Shown here: positions 1 to 4,782 of the stretch, piece after piece | How positions within the stretch are numbered: the stretch's first letter is position 1 | Layout of the letters: each line of letters begins with the position of its first letter | Source: JBHEPS01 sp046261635 | GTDB lineage: Bacteria; Acidobacteriota; Thermoanaerobaculia; Gp7-AA8 | Reading direction: 5' to 3' | DNA length: 8,896 bases | Assembly (NCBI GenBank): GCA_046261635.1 | Contig: JBHEOL010000316.1 | Span: 1 to 8,896 of the forward strand | Notes under the pieces: model-generated | What the model was told of the DNA's origin: nothing | Database searches by the model: none | What the model saw: the letters and a program-made list of their open reading frames with translations, nothing else | Translations under genes and position numbers: made by a program

Positions 1-85
1 CGATCAGCACACGTGCCACGCGCTCGGTCTCGAGCACGGCCGGCCGCGGCGGATTCCGGTCCGCCTCCGATGCGATCTGGTTCAT
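1..85 (-). CDS. N-terminal fragment of an unidentified protein, cut by window edge
   Basis: An ATG on the minus strand at 85-83 opens a frame of 28 codons that runs off the left edge without a stop. The translation begins MNQIASEADRNPPR and ends ETERVARVLI. The closing segment could be the first beta strand of a response-regulator receiver domain (such domains often start R-V-L-I-V-D-D), and the next base (G) allows that, but this is only a guess. No convincing Shine-Dalgarno sequence precedes the ATG. The gene is co-directional with tnaA and lies 194 nt downstream of its stop, beyond a repeat, so it is probably a separate transcription unit. No function can be assigned from what is visible. 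Confidence 0.35.
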   Translation of the reverse strand, partial: MNQIASEADRNPPRPAVLETERVARVLI

Positions 86-279
86 GGGCTCAGAACAAAG
101 TCGCCGGGAGAGACGGAAAGATACAGAAAAGGCAGGGGCTAGGGGCTAGGGAAAAGCCAGAAGCCGGAAGAAAGGCAAACACAAGAGCAGAACCGGACGC
201 AGCAGCAGTGCCCGAATCGCTCACCTGCCTTTGACTTTTCTCCTGGCTTCTGGCCTCTGACTTTGCTTTTCCCTAGCCC
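86..279. other. Repeat-bearing intergenic spacer
   Basis: No credible gene lies here. A 73-codon plus-strand frame crosses it, but that frame consists of low-complexity Arg/Ala/Pro-rich and repeat-derived residues and resembles no protein I recognise. The spacer separates two minus-strand genes and mainly holds the two arms of the inverted repeat listed separately. Its A+G-rich and CTAGGG-rich composition differs clearly from the neighbouring coding DNA. Confidence 0.6.
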
Positions 280-302
280 CTAGTCCCTAGCCCCTAGCCC
301 CT
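134..302. repeat. Imperfect inverted repeat made of CTAGGGG heptamers and a CCAGAAGCC block
   Basis: The left arm at 134-156 is AGGGGCTAGGGGCTAGGG followed by AAAAG. The right arm at 266-288 is its reverse complement with one mismatch in 23. A second block, GCCAGAAGCC at 156-165, pairs with GGCTTCTGGC at 245-254, and the right side carries an extra 12 or so nt between its two blocks. The right arm extends to about 302 with further heptamers. The two arms are about 80 nt apart at their closest. Read on the minus strand, the second arm is followed by CCTTTTCTG, so the structure could act as a crude terminator for tnaA, although the large loop makes it atypical. It looks like a dispersed intergenic repeat family; its copy number cannot be judged from one window. 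Confidence 0.75.
271..300. repeat. Tandem CCCTAG(C/T) heptamer array, about 4 copies
   Basis: The plus strand reads CCCTAGC, CCCTAGT, CCCTAGC, CCCTAGC and then CCC, a strict 7-nt period with one substitution. The left arm of the inverted repeat carries about two copies in the opposite orientation. The array overlaps the 3' end of tnaA and supplies that gene's stop codon. A 7-nt period is not a multiple of three, so the array reads in different frames along its length and is probably not a coding repeat in origin. Confidence 0.8.
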
Positions 303-1662
303 CGAACTTCGCGGTGAAGTGCCGGAGCACGCTCGGGGCTTTCGAGATGCGGTAGCCGCGAAGCGACTCCTTCATGCCGGCGACGGCGATGGCGGCTTCC
401 GCCACGTAATCGATGTGAGATTGCGTGTAGAGGCGCCGCGGAATCGCCAGCCGGACCAGTTCCATCGCGGCCGGCTTCTCGGTTCCATCCGGCTGCATTC
501 CGAACATGACGCTTCCGATCTCCACGCCCCGGATTCCCCCTTCGACATAGAGCGCGTTCACCAGTGCGATCCCGGGAAACTCGAGCGCCGGAATGTGGGG
601 AAGCATCGCCGCCGCATCGATGTAGACGGCGTGTCCGCCTGCGGGCTGAACGATCGGAATGCCGGCCGAGGTGAGCTTATCGGCCAGATACTCGATCGAG
701 CGGATGCGGTAGCGGAGATAAGGCTCCTCGACGACCTCCTCGAGGCCGCGCGCGATCGCTTCGAGATCGTATCCCGCCAGGCCGCCGTAGGTCGGGAATC
801 CCTCGGTCAGGATCAGGAGGTTGCGGCATCTCTCGGCCCACTCATCATCGTTGAGGGCCAGGAATCCGCCGATATTCGCCAGACCATCCTTCTTCGCCGA
901 CATCGTGCAACCGTCCGCGAGCGAGAACATCTCCTGGGCGATCTCCTTCGGCGTGCGATTCTGCTGGCCCTCTTCGCGCAGCTTGATGAACCACGCGTTC
1001 TCCGCGAAGCGGCAGGCGTCGAGGAAGAACGGTTTGCCGTGTCGGCGGCAGATCTCCCGGATGCCGCGCAGATTCTCGAGCGAGACGGGCTGCCCTCCGC
1101 CCGAATTGTTCGTCACTGTCGCCATCACGAGCGGAATCCGCTCGCCATCTTCCTTCAGCGCGTTCTCGAGCTTCTGGAGATCGACGTTCCCCTTGAAGGG
1201 ATGGATCGTCGCCGGCTGGCGACCCTCGGCGATGACGATGTCCCGCGCCTCGGCACCCTCGTACTCGATGTTCGCGCGCGTGGTGTCGAAATGCGTGTTG
1301 TTGAGCACGACATGGCCGGCCTCCAGGATCGTGTGAAACAGGATCCTCTCGGCCGCGCGACCCTGATGCGTCGGGATGATGTGCCGGTAACCCGTAAGGT
1401 CGGCCACCGCGTCCCGGAACCGGTAGAACGAGCGGCTTCCCGCGTACGATTCGTCTCCCTGCATGACCGCGCTCCACTGGGCCGCGGACATCGCCCCGGT
1501 GCCGGAGTCGGTCAGAAGATCGATCAAGACGTCCTCGGCGTGGAGCAAAAAGACGTTGTTGCCGGCCTCGCGCAGGGCGGCGACCCGCTCCTCGCGCGTC
1601 GTGAATTTGATCGACTCGATCGACTTGATGCGGAAGGGCTCGATGATGGTTCTGAAGTCCAT
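280..1662 (-). CDS. tnaA: Tryptophanase (tryptophan indole-lyase)
   Basis: This is a PLP-dependent beta-eliminating lyase, predicted to convert L-tryptophan to indole, pyruvate and ammonia in the cytosol. I chose the ATG at 1662-1660 (460 aa) over the in-frame codon at 1758, because family members begin close to the EPFRIKSIE segment (here residues 8-16) and the 32 extra residues look non-coding. Visible family features are IDLLTDSGTGAMS (47-59), PTHQGR (97-102), the cofactor aspartate and arginine in LDACRF (D215, R218), and SAKKD with the predicted Schiff-base lysine K258. Three positions separate tryptophanase from tyrosine phenol-lyase: Asp in HFDTT (D126; Thr in TPL), Ile in GVEIGS (I382; Arg in TPL) and His in LRHFTAK (H448; Phe in TPL). 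All three are the tryptophanase state. The E. coli enzyme ends shortly after LRHFTAK; here the tail EGLGARD and the TAG stop come from the adjacent repeat. No obvious leader peptide or Shine-Dalgarno was found. Confidence 0.93.
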   Translation of the reverse strand: MDFRTIIEPFRIKSIESIKFTTREERVAALREAGNNVFLLHAEDVLIDLLTDSGTGAMSAAQWSAVMQGDESYAGSRSFYRFRDAVADLTGYRHIIPTHQGRAAERILFHTILEAGHVVLNNTHFDTTRANIEYEGAEARDIVIAEGRQPATIHPFKGNVDLQKLENALKEDGERIPLVMATVTNNSGGGQPVSLENLRGIREICRRHGKPFFLDACRFAENAWFIKLREEGQQNRTPKEIAQEMFSLADGCTMSAKKDGLANIGGFLALNDDEWAERCRNLLILTEGFPTYGGLAGYDLEAIARGLEEVVEEPYLRYRIRSIEYLADKLTSAGIPIVQPAGGHAVYIDAAAMLPHIPALEFPGIALVNALYVEGGIRGVEIGSVMFGMQPDGTEKPAAMELVRLAIPRRLYTQSHIDYVAEAAIAVAGMKESLRGYRISKAPSVLRHFTAKFEGLGARD

Positions 1663-1670
1663 GGCGGCGT

Positions 1671-1676
1671 ATTGTA
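1671..1676 (-). promoter_or_regulatory. Possible -10 element of tnaA
   Basis: On the minus strand the hexamer TACAAT stands 8 nt before the chosen tnaA ATG and differs from TATAAT at one position. No recognisable -35 element lies 16-19 nt upstream. If it is used, transcription would start at or very near the start codon, giving a leaderless or nearly leaderless mRNA, which would fit the absence of a ribosome binding site. This rests on the hexamer alone. Confidence 0.3.
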
Positions 1677-1765
1677 CGGGAGCCCGCCAGCCCCGCCCGT
1701 GACGAATCGCAGCGGACCCACAGGCGGGGGTCAGGGGCGATTCCGCCGGGCCCGCCACCCCGCCG

Positions 1766-1781
1766 AGTGATCTACATCACA
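1766..1781. promoter_or_regulatory. CRP/FNR-superfamily binding-site-like palindrome
   Basis: The sequence AGTGATCTACATCACA contains the perfect inverted repeat GTGAT-N4-ATCAC at 1767-1780. It matches 14 of 16 positions of the symmetric E. coli CRP consensus TGTGATCTAGATCACA and also resembles the FNR pattern TTGAT-N4-ATCAA. It sits between the divergent tnaA gene and the rhodanese-ccm operon. Its centre is about 63 bp upstream of the start point implied by the TATAAC at 1825-1830, close to the spacing of a class I activator site, and about 111 bp from the tnaA start codon. Known biology fits either direction: E. coli tnaA is CRP-activated, and cytochrome c maturation genes are often under oxygen-responsive control. 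Which family member binds here cannot be told from sequence. Confidence 0.6.
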
Positions 1782-1808
1782 GGTCGATGTGCGAGGGCTA
1801 GCTGTTGG

Positions 1809-1824
1809 GAAGTCCGCGGACTTC
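1809..1824. promoter_or_regulatory. Perfect 16-bp palindrome, candidate operator
   Basis: GAAGTCCGCGGACTTC is a perfect palindrome without a spacer. It ends at the base immediately before the TATAAC hexamer (1825-1830), so it would occupy the spacer between -35 and -10 of the operon promoter. A dimeric repressor, or a MerR-type regulator that binds within promoter spacers, could use such a site. I recognise no specific regulator from the sequence. Confidence 0.4.
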
Positions 1825-1830
1825 TATAAC
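1825..1830 (+). promoter_or_regulatory. Predicted -10 element of the rhodanese-ccm operon
   Basis: TATAAC (consensus TATAAT) lies 44 nt before the ATG of the first operon gene. The positions where a -35 should be (about 1802-1807, CTGTTG) fit the consensus poorly, consistent with dependence on an activator such as one binding the palindrome at 1766-1781. The transcript would start near 1837 and leave a 5' untranslated region of roughly 38 nt. Confidence 0.45.
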
Positions 1831-1874
1831 CGTTGAGGAACACGAACACCCCCGCACCAGGGAACCCGACACCG

Positions 1875-2447
1875 ATGAAAAGCACCTTACTGATCCTCTC
1901 AGCCCTCGCGCTTGCGGCGGGCTGCTCCGGCGAAAAAACCGTCCCTCCCTCTCCCGTGGCGGCCGCGGTCACCTCGCAGGCTGCCCCGGAGGCCGCACCA
2001 CCACCCCGACCCGCCGCCCCCGCGGCGGAGATTCCCGAGGTCCGCCCCGTGCCGGCCGAGGGGACATCGGCCCGAATCGCGGTACCCTCCACGGTACCGG
2101 ATGTTCCGGCTGCGAAGCCGGAACCCGAACCCGGCCGGATCGGGGCTGCCGAGCTCGCCCCGCTCGTCGCATCGGGAGAGGCGATTCTCGTCGACGTCCG
2201 CAGCGAGGCAGAGTGGCGGTCGGGGCATGCGCAGGGAGCGATGCATATCCCGTATCGCGAGCTGTTCGAGCGTTCGGTCGAGCTCCCTCACGAGGCGCTG
2301 ATCGCGCTCTACTGCACGTGACCGAACGAAGAGACGAGCGCCCGGGCGGCGCTCGACCTGAAGATGATGGGATTCGAAAGGACGGTGGCGCTCGTCGGCG
2401 GACTCGAGGGATGGGTCGCCGCAGGACAGCCGGTCGTCATCGAGTGA
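1875..2447 (+). CDS. Rhodanese-domain lipoprotein, predicted selenoprotein (in-frame TGA = Sec149)
   Basis: The ATG at 1875 begins a lipoprotein signal peptide: K2, a hydrophobic stretch and the lipobox LAAGC with Cys17 as the lipidated residue (Ser at +2). A TTG at 1833 in the same frame would place 14 polar residues before this signal, so I rejected it. AGGGA at 1859-1863 is a possible, slightly distant ribosome binding site. Residues 22-86 are a Pro/Ala-rich linker and about 87-190 form one rhodanese domain: LVDVRSEAEW (105-114), GHAQGAMHIP (117-126), then the active loop LYCT (145-148). Codon 149 is TGA (2319-2321). The frame continues PNEETSARAALDLK, then VGGLEGWVAAGQP, typical of the family's C-terminus, and ends at TGA 2445-2447 (190 aa). 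Cys147 aligns with the usual catalytic Cys; position 149 would be Sec, a Cys-x-Sec pair. The hairpin at 2335-2355 fits a bacterial SECIS. A nonsense-mutated pseudogene is the alternative. It stands 16 nt before ccmA. The substrate is unknown; periplasmic sulfur or selenol redox chemistry is inferred. Confidence 0.82.
2335..2355 (+). promoter_or_regulatory. Candidate bacterial SECIS hairpin
   Basis: The RNA can form a perfect 8-bp stem (2335-2342 with 2348-2355; arm CGAGCGCC) closing the 5-nt loop CGGGC. It begins 13 nt after the TGA at 2319-2321. The first loop G is at 2344, with 22 nt between it and the TGA. Bacterial SECIS elements lie inside the coding region just downstream of the UGA, with a short apical loop carrying a G in its first positions, and this one fits. 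It lacks an evident bulged U like that of E. coli fdhF. In a GC-rich genome some hairpins of this strength occur by chance, so the placement carries most of the weight. Confidence 0.6.
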
Positions 2448-2463
2448 GAGCAGGAGTGAGACG

Positions 2464-3216
2464 TTGAGCGGATCGAACGACAGCAGCCCGGCCATCGAGG
2501 CCTTCGAGCTATCGCGGCGCTACGGACGGCGCTGGGCGCTGGCGAACGTCTCGTTTCAGGTCGCACGGGGCACTTCCGTGCTGCTCGCCGGGCGCAACGG
2601 GTCGGGCAAGTCGACGCTCCTCCGCGTGCTCTCGACGGCGATCCGCGCGGATCGGGGAACGGCCCGCATCGAGGGTCTCGACCTTCGAGCCGATAGATAC
2701 GAGGTTCGAAAGCGGATCGCTCTACTCGGCCATCACACCAATACCTACGATGCCCTGTCGGCGTGGCAGAACCTCGCGATCAGCGCATCGCTGCTTGGAA
2801 TGCCCGCGACGAAGAGCGCGATGATGCCTCTGCTGGAGGAAGTCGGGCTGGCCGAGCGGGCCGAAGATGCGATCGTGGGATTCTCCGCCGGAATGAGAAA
2901 GCGGATCTCGCTCGCGCGCGCGCTGCTGCAGATCGAGGGCGATCCCGCCGACGGCGGCGCCTCGGTGATCTTCCTCGACGAGCCTTACAACCAGCTCGAC
3001 CCGCCGGGGTTCCGCTTCGTCGACCAGATGTTCAAGCGCCTGAAGGACAAGGGCGCGACGGTCGTCATGGCGACCCATCTCATCGACCGGGGAGCGAAGC
3101 TCTGCGATGTCGGGATGGTCCTCGAGGGGGGACGGCTGGTCTGGAGCGGCCCGGCGGCCGACCTCCCGATGCGCGGCGGCCTCGAGCCGGCGATTCTCAC
3201 CGAGGGGGTGGCTTGA
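2464..3216 (+). CDS. ccmA: Cytochrome c maturation ABC transporter, ATP-binding subunit CcmA
   Basis: CcmA is the ATPase of the CcmABCD complex. On the cytoplasmic face it drives release of haem-loaded CcmE from CcmC. Start is TTG at 2464, supported by a strong AGGAG at 2452-2456 with 7-nt spacing. The 250 aa product shows Walker A GRNGSGKST (43-51), the CcmA-like segment LLGHHTNTYDALSAWQNL (87-104), the signature FSAGMRKRISLARALL (140-155), Walker B VIFLDEPYNQLD (168-179) and the switch histidine in MATHLID (H205). It is longer than the roughly 205 aa E. coli protein, mainly because of an N-terminal lead, an insertion before Walker B (about 157-167) and a C-terminal extension. Identification as CcmA rather than a generic ABC ATPase rests on position directly before ccmB. 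It lies 16 nt after the rhodanese gene and its stop overlaps the ccmB start (TGATG). Confidence 0.93.
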   Translation: MSGSNDSSPAIEAFELSRRYGRRWALANVSFQVARGTSVLLAGRNGSGKSTLLRVLSTAIRADRGTARIEGLDLRADRYEVRKRIALLGHHTNTYDALSAWQNLAISASLLGMPATKSAMMPLLEEVGLAERAEDAIVGFSAGMRKRISLARALLQIEGDPADGGASVIFLDEPYNQLDPPGFRFVDQMFKRLKDKGATVVMATHLIDRGAKLCDVGMVLEGGRLVWSGPAADLPMRGGLEPAILTEGVA

Positions 3217-3878
3217 TGCAGCTCGCGGCGACTCTCCGGAAGGAAATCCTCCTGCAATGGCGGACGCGCAGCCAGATCGCGGCGATCTTCATCTTCGGCG
3301 CCACCTCGCTGCTCCTGTTCAGTTTCTCCATCGGGCCGAACTCCGAGGCGCTGCGGCTCTACGCGCCCGGGTTTCTCTGGCTCGGCCTTCTTCTTTCGTC
3401 CACGCTGACCCTCTCGGAGAGCTTTCATCTCGAAATGGAGGAGCGTGCGCTCGAAGGGCTGCTCCTGCTTCCCGCCAGCGAGCGCTCCCTCTACTATGGT
3501 AAGGCGATCGCGAATGCCTTCCAATTGACCCTGCTCGGAATCGCGCTGATCCCGGTCATGGTCGTGCTGTACGACGCGGGGACGACCCGGATCCCCGCGA
3601 TGATCGGCGTGATCGTCCTCGGAGCGGCGGGGCTTTCCGCTCCGGGCACCCTCTACACCGCGATGACGAGCCAGCTGCGCGCGCAGCAGACTCTGCTCCC
3701 TCTCCTTCTTTTCCCTCTGGTCGTCCCGGTGCTGCTGGCCGCGGTGAAGGCGACCTCGCTGATCATTCTCGGCGACCCGATGGGCCAGATGAAGTCCTGG
3801 ATCATCCTGCTCGCCGCATTCGATGCGATTTACTGGTCTCTTTGCGGTCTTCTGTTCGGCCGCGTGGTGGAGGATTGA
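3216..3878 (+). CDS. ccmB: Cytochrome c maturation ABC transporter, membrane subunit CcmB
   Basis: CcmB is the integral-membrane partner of CcmA in the haem-handling complex at the inner membrane. The ATG at 3216 overlaps the last base of the ccmA stop codon. The open frame extends further upstream, but that part is antiparallel coding noise inside ccmA. The product is 220 aa, the same length as E. coli CcmB. Six hydrophobic segments are visible at about 21-38, 50-66, 99-118, 127-146, 158-178 and 194-216. Family features include a charged N-terminal LRKEILLQWRTRSQ, the loop ESFHLEMEERALEGLLLLP (68-86) and the well-conserved LLPLLLFPLVVPVLLA (160-175). The start is translationally coupled to ccmA. 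Confidence 0.95.
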   Translation: MQLAATLRKEILLQWRTRSQIAAIFIFGATSLLLFSFSIGPNSEALRLYAPGFLWLGLLLSSTLTLSESFHLEMEERALEGLLLLPASERSLYYGKAIANAFQLTLLGIALIPVMVVLYDAGTTRIPAMIGVIVLGAAGLSAPGTLYTAMTSQLRAQQTLLPLLLFPLVVPVLLAAVKATSLIILGDPMGQMKSWIILLAAFDAIYWSLCGLLFGRVVED

Positions 3879-4633
3879 TGTCGGGAATCTCGGAAGTCTC
3901 GTTCACTTCGGTGCCGGAGGCTGAAGACCAGCCCCGCATCCGCCGCGGCCCTCTCCCTTACATTCTCCTCTCGATCGGAGCCGTGGTGATCCTGATCGGG
4001 CTCTGGATCGGGCTGTTCGTCGCACCCGCGGAAACGTTCCAGGGCAACACGCAGCGGATCATGTACATCCACGTGCCGACCGCGTGGGCGGCAATGCTGG
4101 CACTGCTGTTCGCGTTCGTCTCGTCGTTCGCCTACCTGTTCAACGGCAAGTGGGCGTGGGATGCGCGGCTCGAAGCGTCCGTGGAGATCGGCACCCTGCT
4201 CGGCCTGCTGCTGTGCATCCAGGGGTCCGTGTGGGCCAAGCCGACCTGGGGGGTCTGGTGGGACTGGGATCCGAGGCTGACGACGAGCGCCGTGATGGTG
4301 TTCGCGTTCGCCGGCATTCTGGCTCTCCGGAAGTTCGTCGAGGAGCCAGGCCGCCGGGCGACCTGGTCGGCAGTCGCAACGATCATCGCCTTCATCGACG
4401 TTCCGGTCGTCTACTTCTCGGTCAACTGGTGGAACTCGCTCCACCAGACGCAGTCGACGGCGGGAAACATCGCTCCGGCGTTCCGGACCCCGCTCTACAC
4501 GAGCGCGATCGGGTTCGTGATCCTGCTCGCCGGCCTGATCATGCTGCGCGCCCGCACCGCGGAGATCGCGCTTTCGGAAGAGATCGCACCGCCGCTCGAG
4601 CCCCTGGCGGCGGCCGGAGGAGAAAGATCATGA
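3878..4633 (+). CDS. ccmC: Haem-handling protein CcmC (WWD-domain family)
   Basis: CcmC binds haem on the periplasmic side of the inner membrane and loads it onto CcmE. The ATG at 3878 shares one base with the ccmB stop (TGATG). The product is 251 aa. The tryptophan-rich WWD signature WGVWWDWDPRLT lies at 124-135. The two axial haem-ligand histidines expected in the family are present in YIHVPTAW (H65) and NSLHQTQS (H189). About six membrane segments are apparent, starting at about residue 27. The first 25 residues are a polar acidic lead and the last 30 or so an Ala/Glu-rich tail, both somewhat longer than in E. coli. All recognisable key residues are intact. Confidence 0.96.
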   Translation: MSGISEVSFTSVPEAEDQPRIRRGPLPYILLSIGAVVILIGLWIGLFVAPAETFQGNTQRIMYIHVPTAWAAMLALLFAFVSSFAYLFNGKWAWDARLEASVEIGTLLGLLLCIQGSVWAKPTWGVWWDWDPRLTTSAVMVFAFAGILALRKFVEEPGRRATWSAVATIIAFIDVPVVYFSVNWWNSLHQTQSTAGNIAPAFRTPLYTSAIGFVILLAGLIMLRARTAEIALSEEIAPPLEPLAAAGGERS

Positions 4634-4782
4634 CCGGCACAGTCACGGGCGGCTGGGAGTTCGTCGCCGCTGCCTACGGAATCACCATCTTCGTCGTTGG
4701 TTTCTATACAGTCAGAGCGATCGTCGGCTACAGAGCCGCCCTGCGCAAGGTCCGCACCCCCACTTCAGGAGAGATGTCGTGA
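4630..4782 (+). CDS. ccmD: Haem exporter small subunit CcmD
   Basis: This is a 50-residue protein easily missed by gene callers. The ATG at 4630 overlaps the ccmC stop as ATGA, and the stop (4780-4782) overlaps the GTG of ccmE. One membrane helix runs from about residue 10 to 31 (start WEFVAAAYGITIFVVG), followed by a basic cytoplasmic stretch with several Arg and Lys (YRAALRKVR). An aromatic residue plus AAYG before a single helix and a basic tail is the usual CcmD pattern, and the location between ccmC and ccmE is canonical. CcmD stabilises CcmC-CcmE interaction and is needed for release of haem-bearing CcmE. Confidence 0.88.
   Translation: MTGTVTGGWEFVAAAYGITIFVVGFYTVRAIVGYRAALRKVRTPTSGEMS

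Noticed and set aside
13..234. 73-codon plus-strand open frame at the left end
   Set aside because: It overlaps the likely minus-strand gene start and the repeat arm, its composition is low-complexity, and it has no ribosome binding site or family resemblance.
280..1662. Tyrosine phenol-lyase instead of tryptophanase
   Set aside because: All three specificity positions I could locate (D126, I382, H448) are in the tryptophanase state, and the C-terminal LRHFTAK matches tryptophanase, not the LRFFTAR of TPL.
1704..1743. Nested inverted repeats GAATCGC/GCGATTC and GACCC/GGGTC upstream of tnaA
   Set aside because: The arms are short and widely spaced in GC-rich DNA, and probably lie upstream of the tnaA transcription start. 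Nothing marks them as functional.
1663..1758. tnaC-like leader peptide or 32-residue N-terminal extension of tnaA
   Set aside because: The upstream in-frame stretch contains a single Trp but is Pro/Gly/Ala-rich, has no homology to tryptophanase N-termini, and shows no arrangement resembling a tna leader.
319..1770. Long plus-strand open frame (483 codons) antisense to tnaA
   Set aside because: It is a shadow of tnaA in GC-rich DNA. The translation is Arg/Asp/His-rich without recognisable domains, and the opposite strand encodes an unmistakable enzyme.
2081..2098. Two GGTACC sites that could form a 6-bp hairpin in the rhodanese linker
   Set aside because: They are short, lie in a low-complexity linker, and have no positional logic relative to the TGA or to gene starts.
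1833..2321. Short 148-162 aa protein ending at the TGA 2319-2321, taken as a complete gene
   Set aside because: It would cut a rhodanese domain in the middle of its active-site loop, while the same frame goes on to encode the family's normal C-terminus up to the next gene. Read-through explains the sequence better. The TTG start at 1833 is also rejected, since it would bury the lipoprotein signal behind 14 polar residues.
1875..2447. Rhodanese gene as a pseudogene with a nonsense mutation
   Set aside because: This cannot be excluded. However, there are no frameshifts or other stops, the stop falls precisely at a redox-active position that often holds Cys, and a SECIS-like hairpin follows. 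A random nonsense mutation would not be expected to show all of these.
2763..3215. N-terminal extension of the ccmB frame back into ccmA
   Set aside because: The extra residues are Arg/Asp-rich noise from an alternate frame of ccmA. CcmB homology and length (220 aa) begin exactly at the overlapping ATG at 3216.
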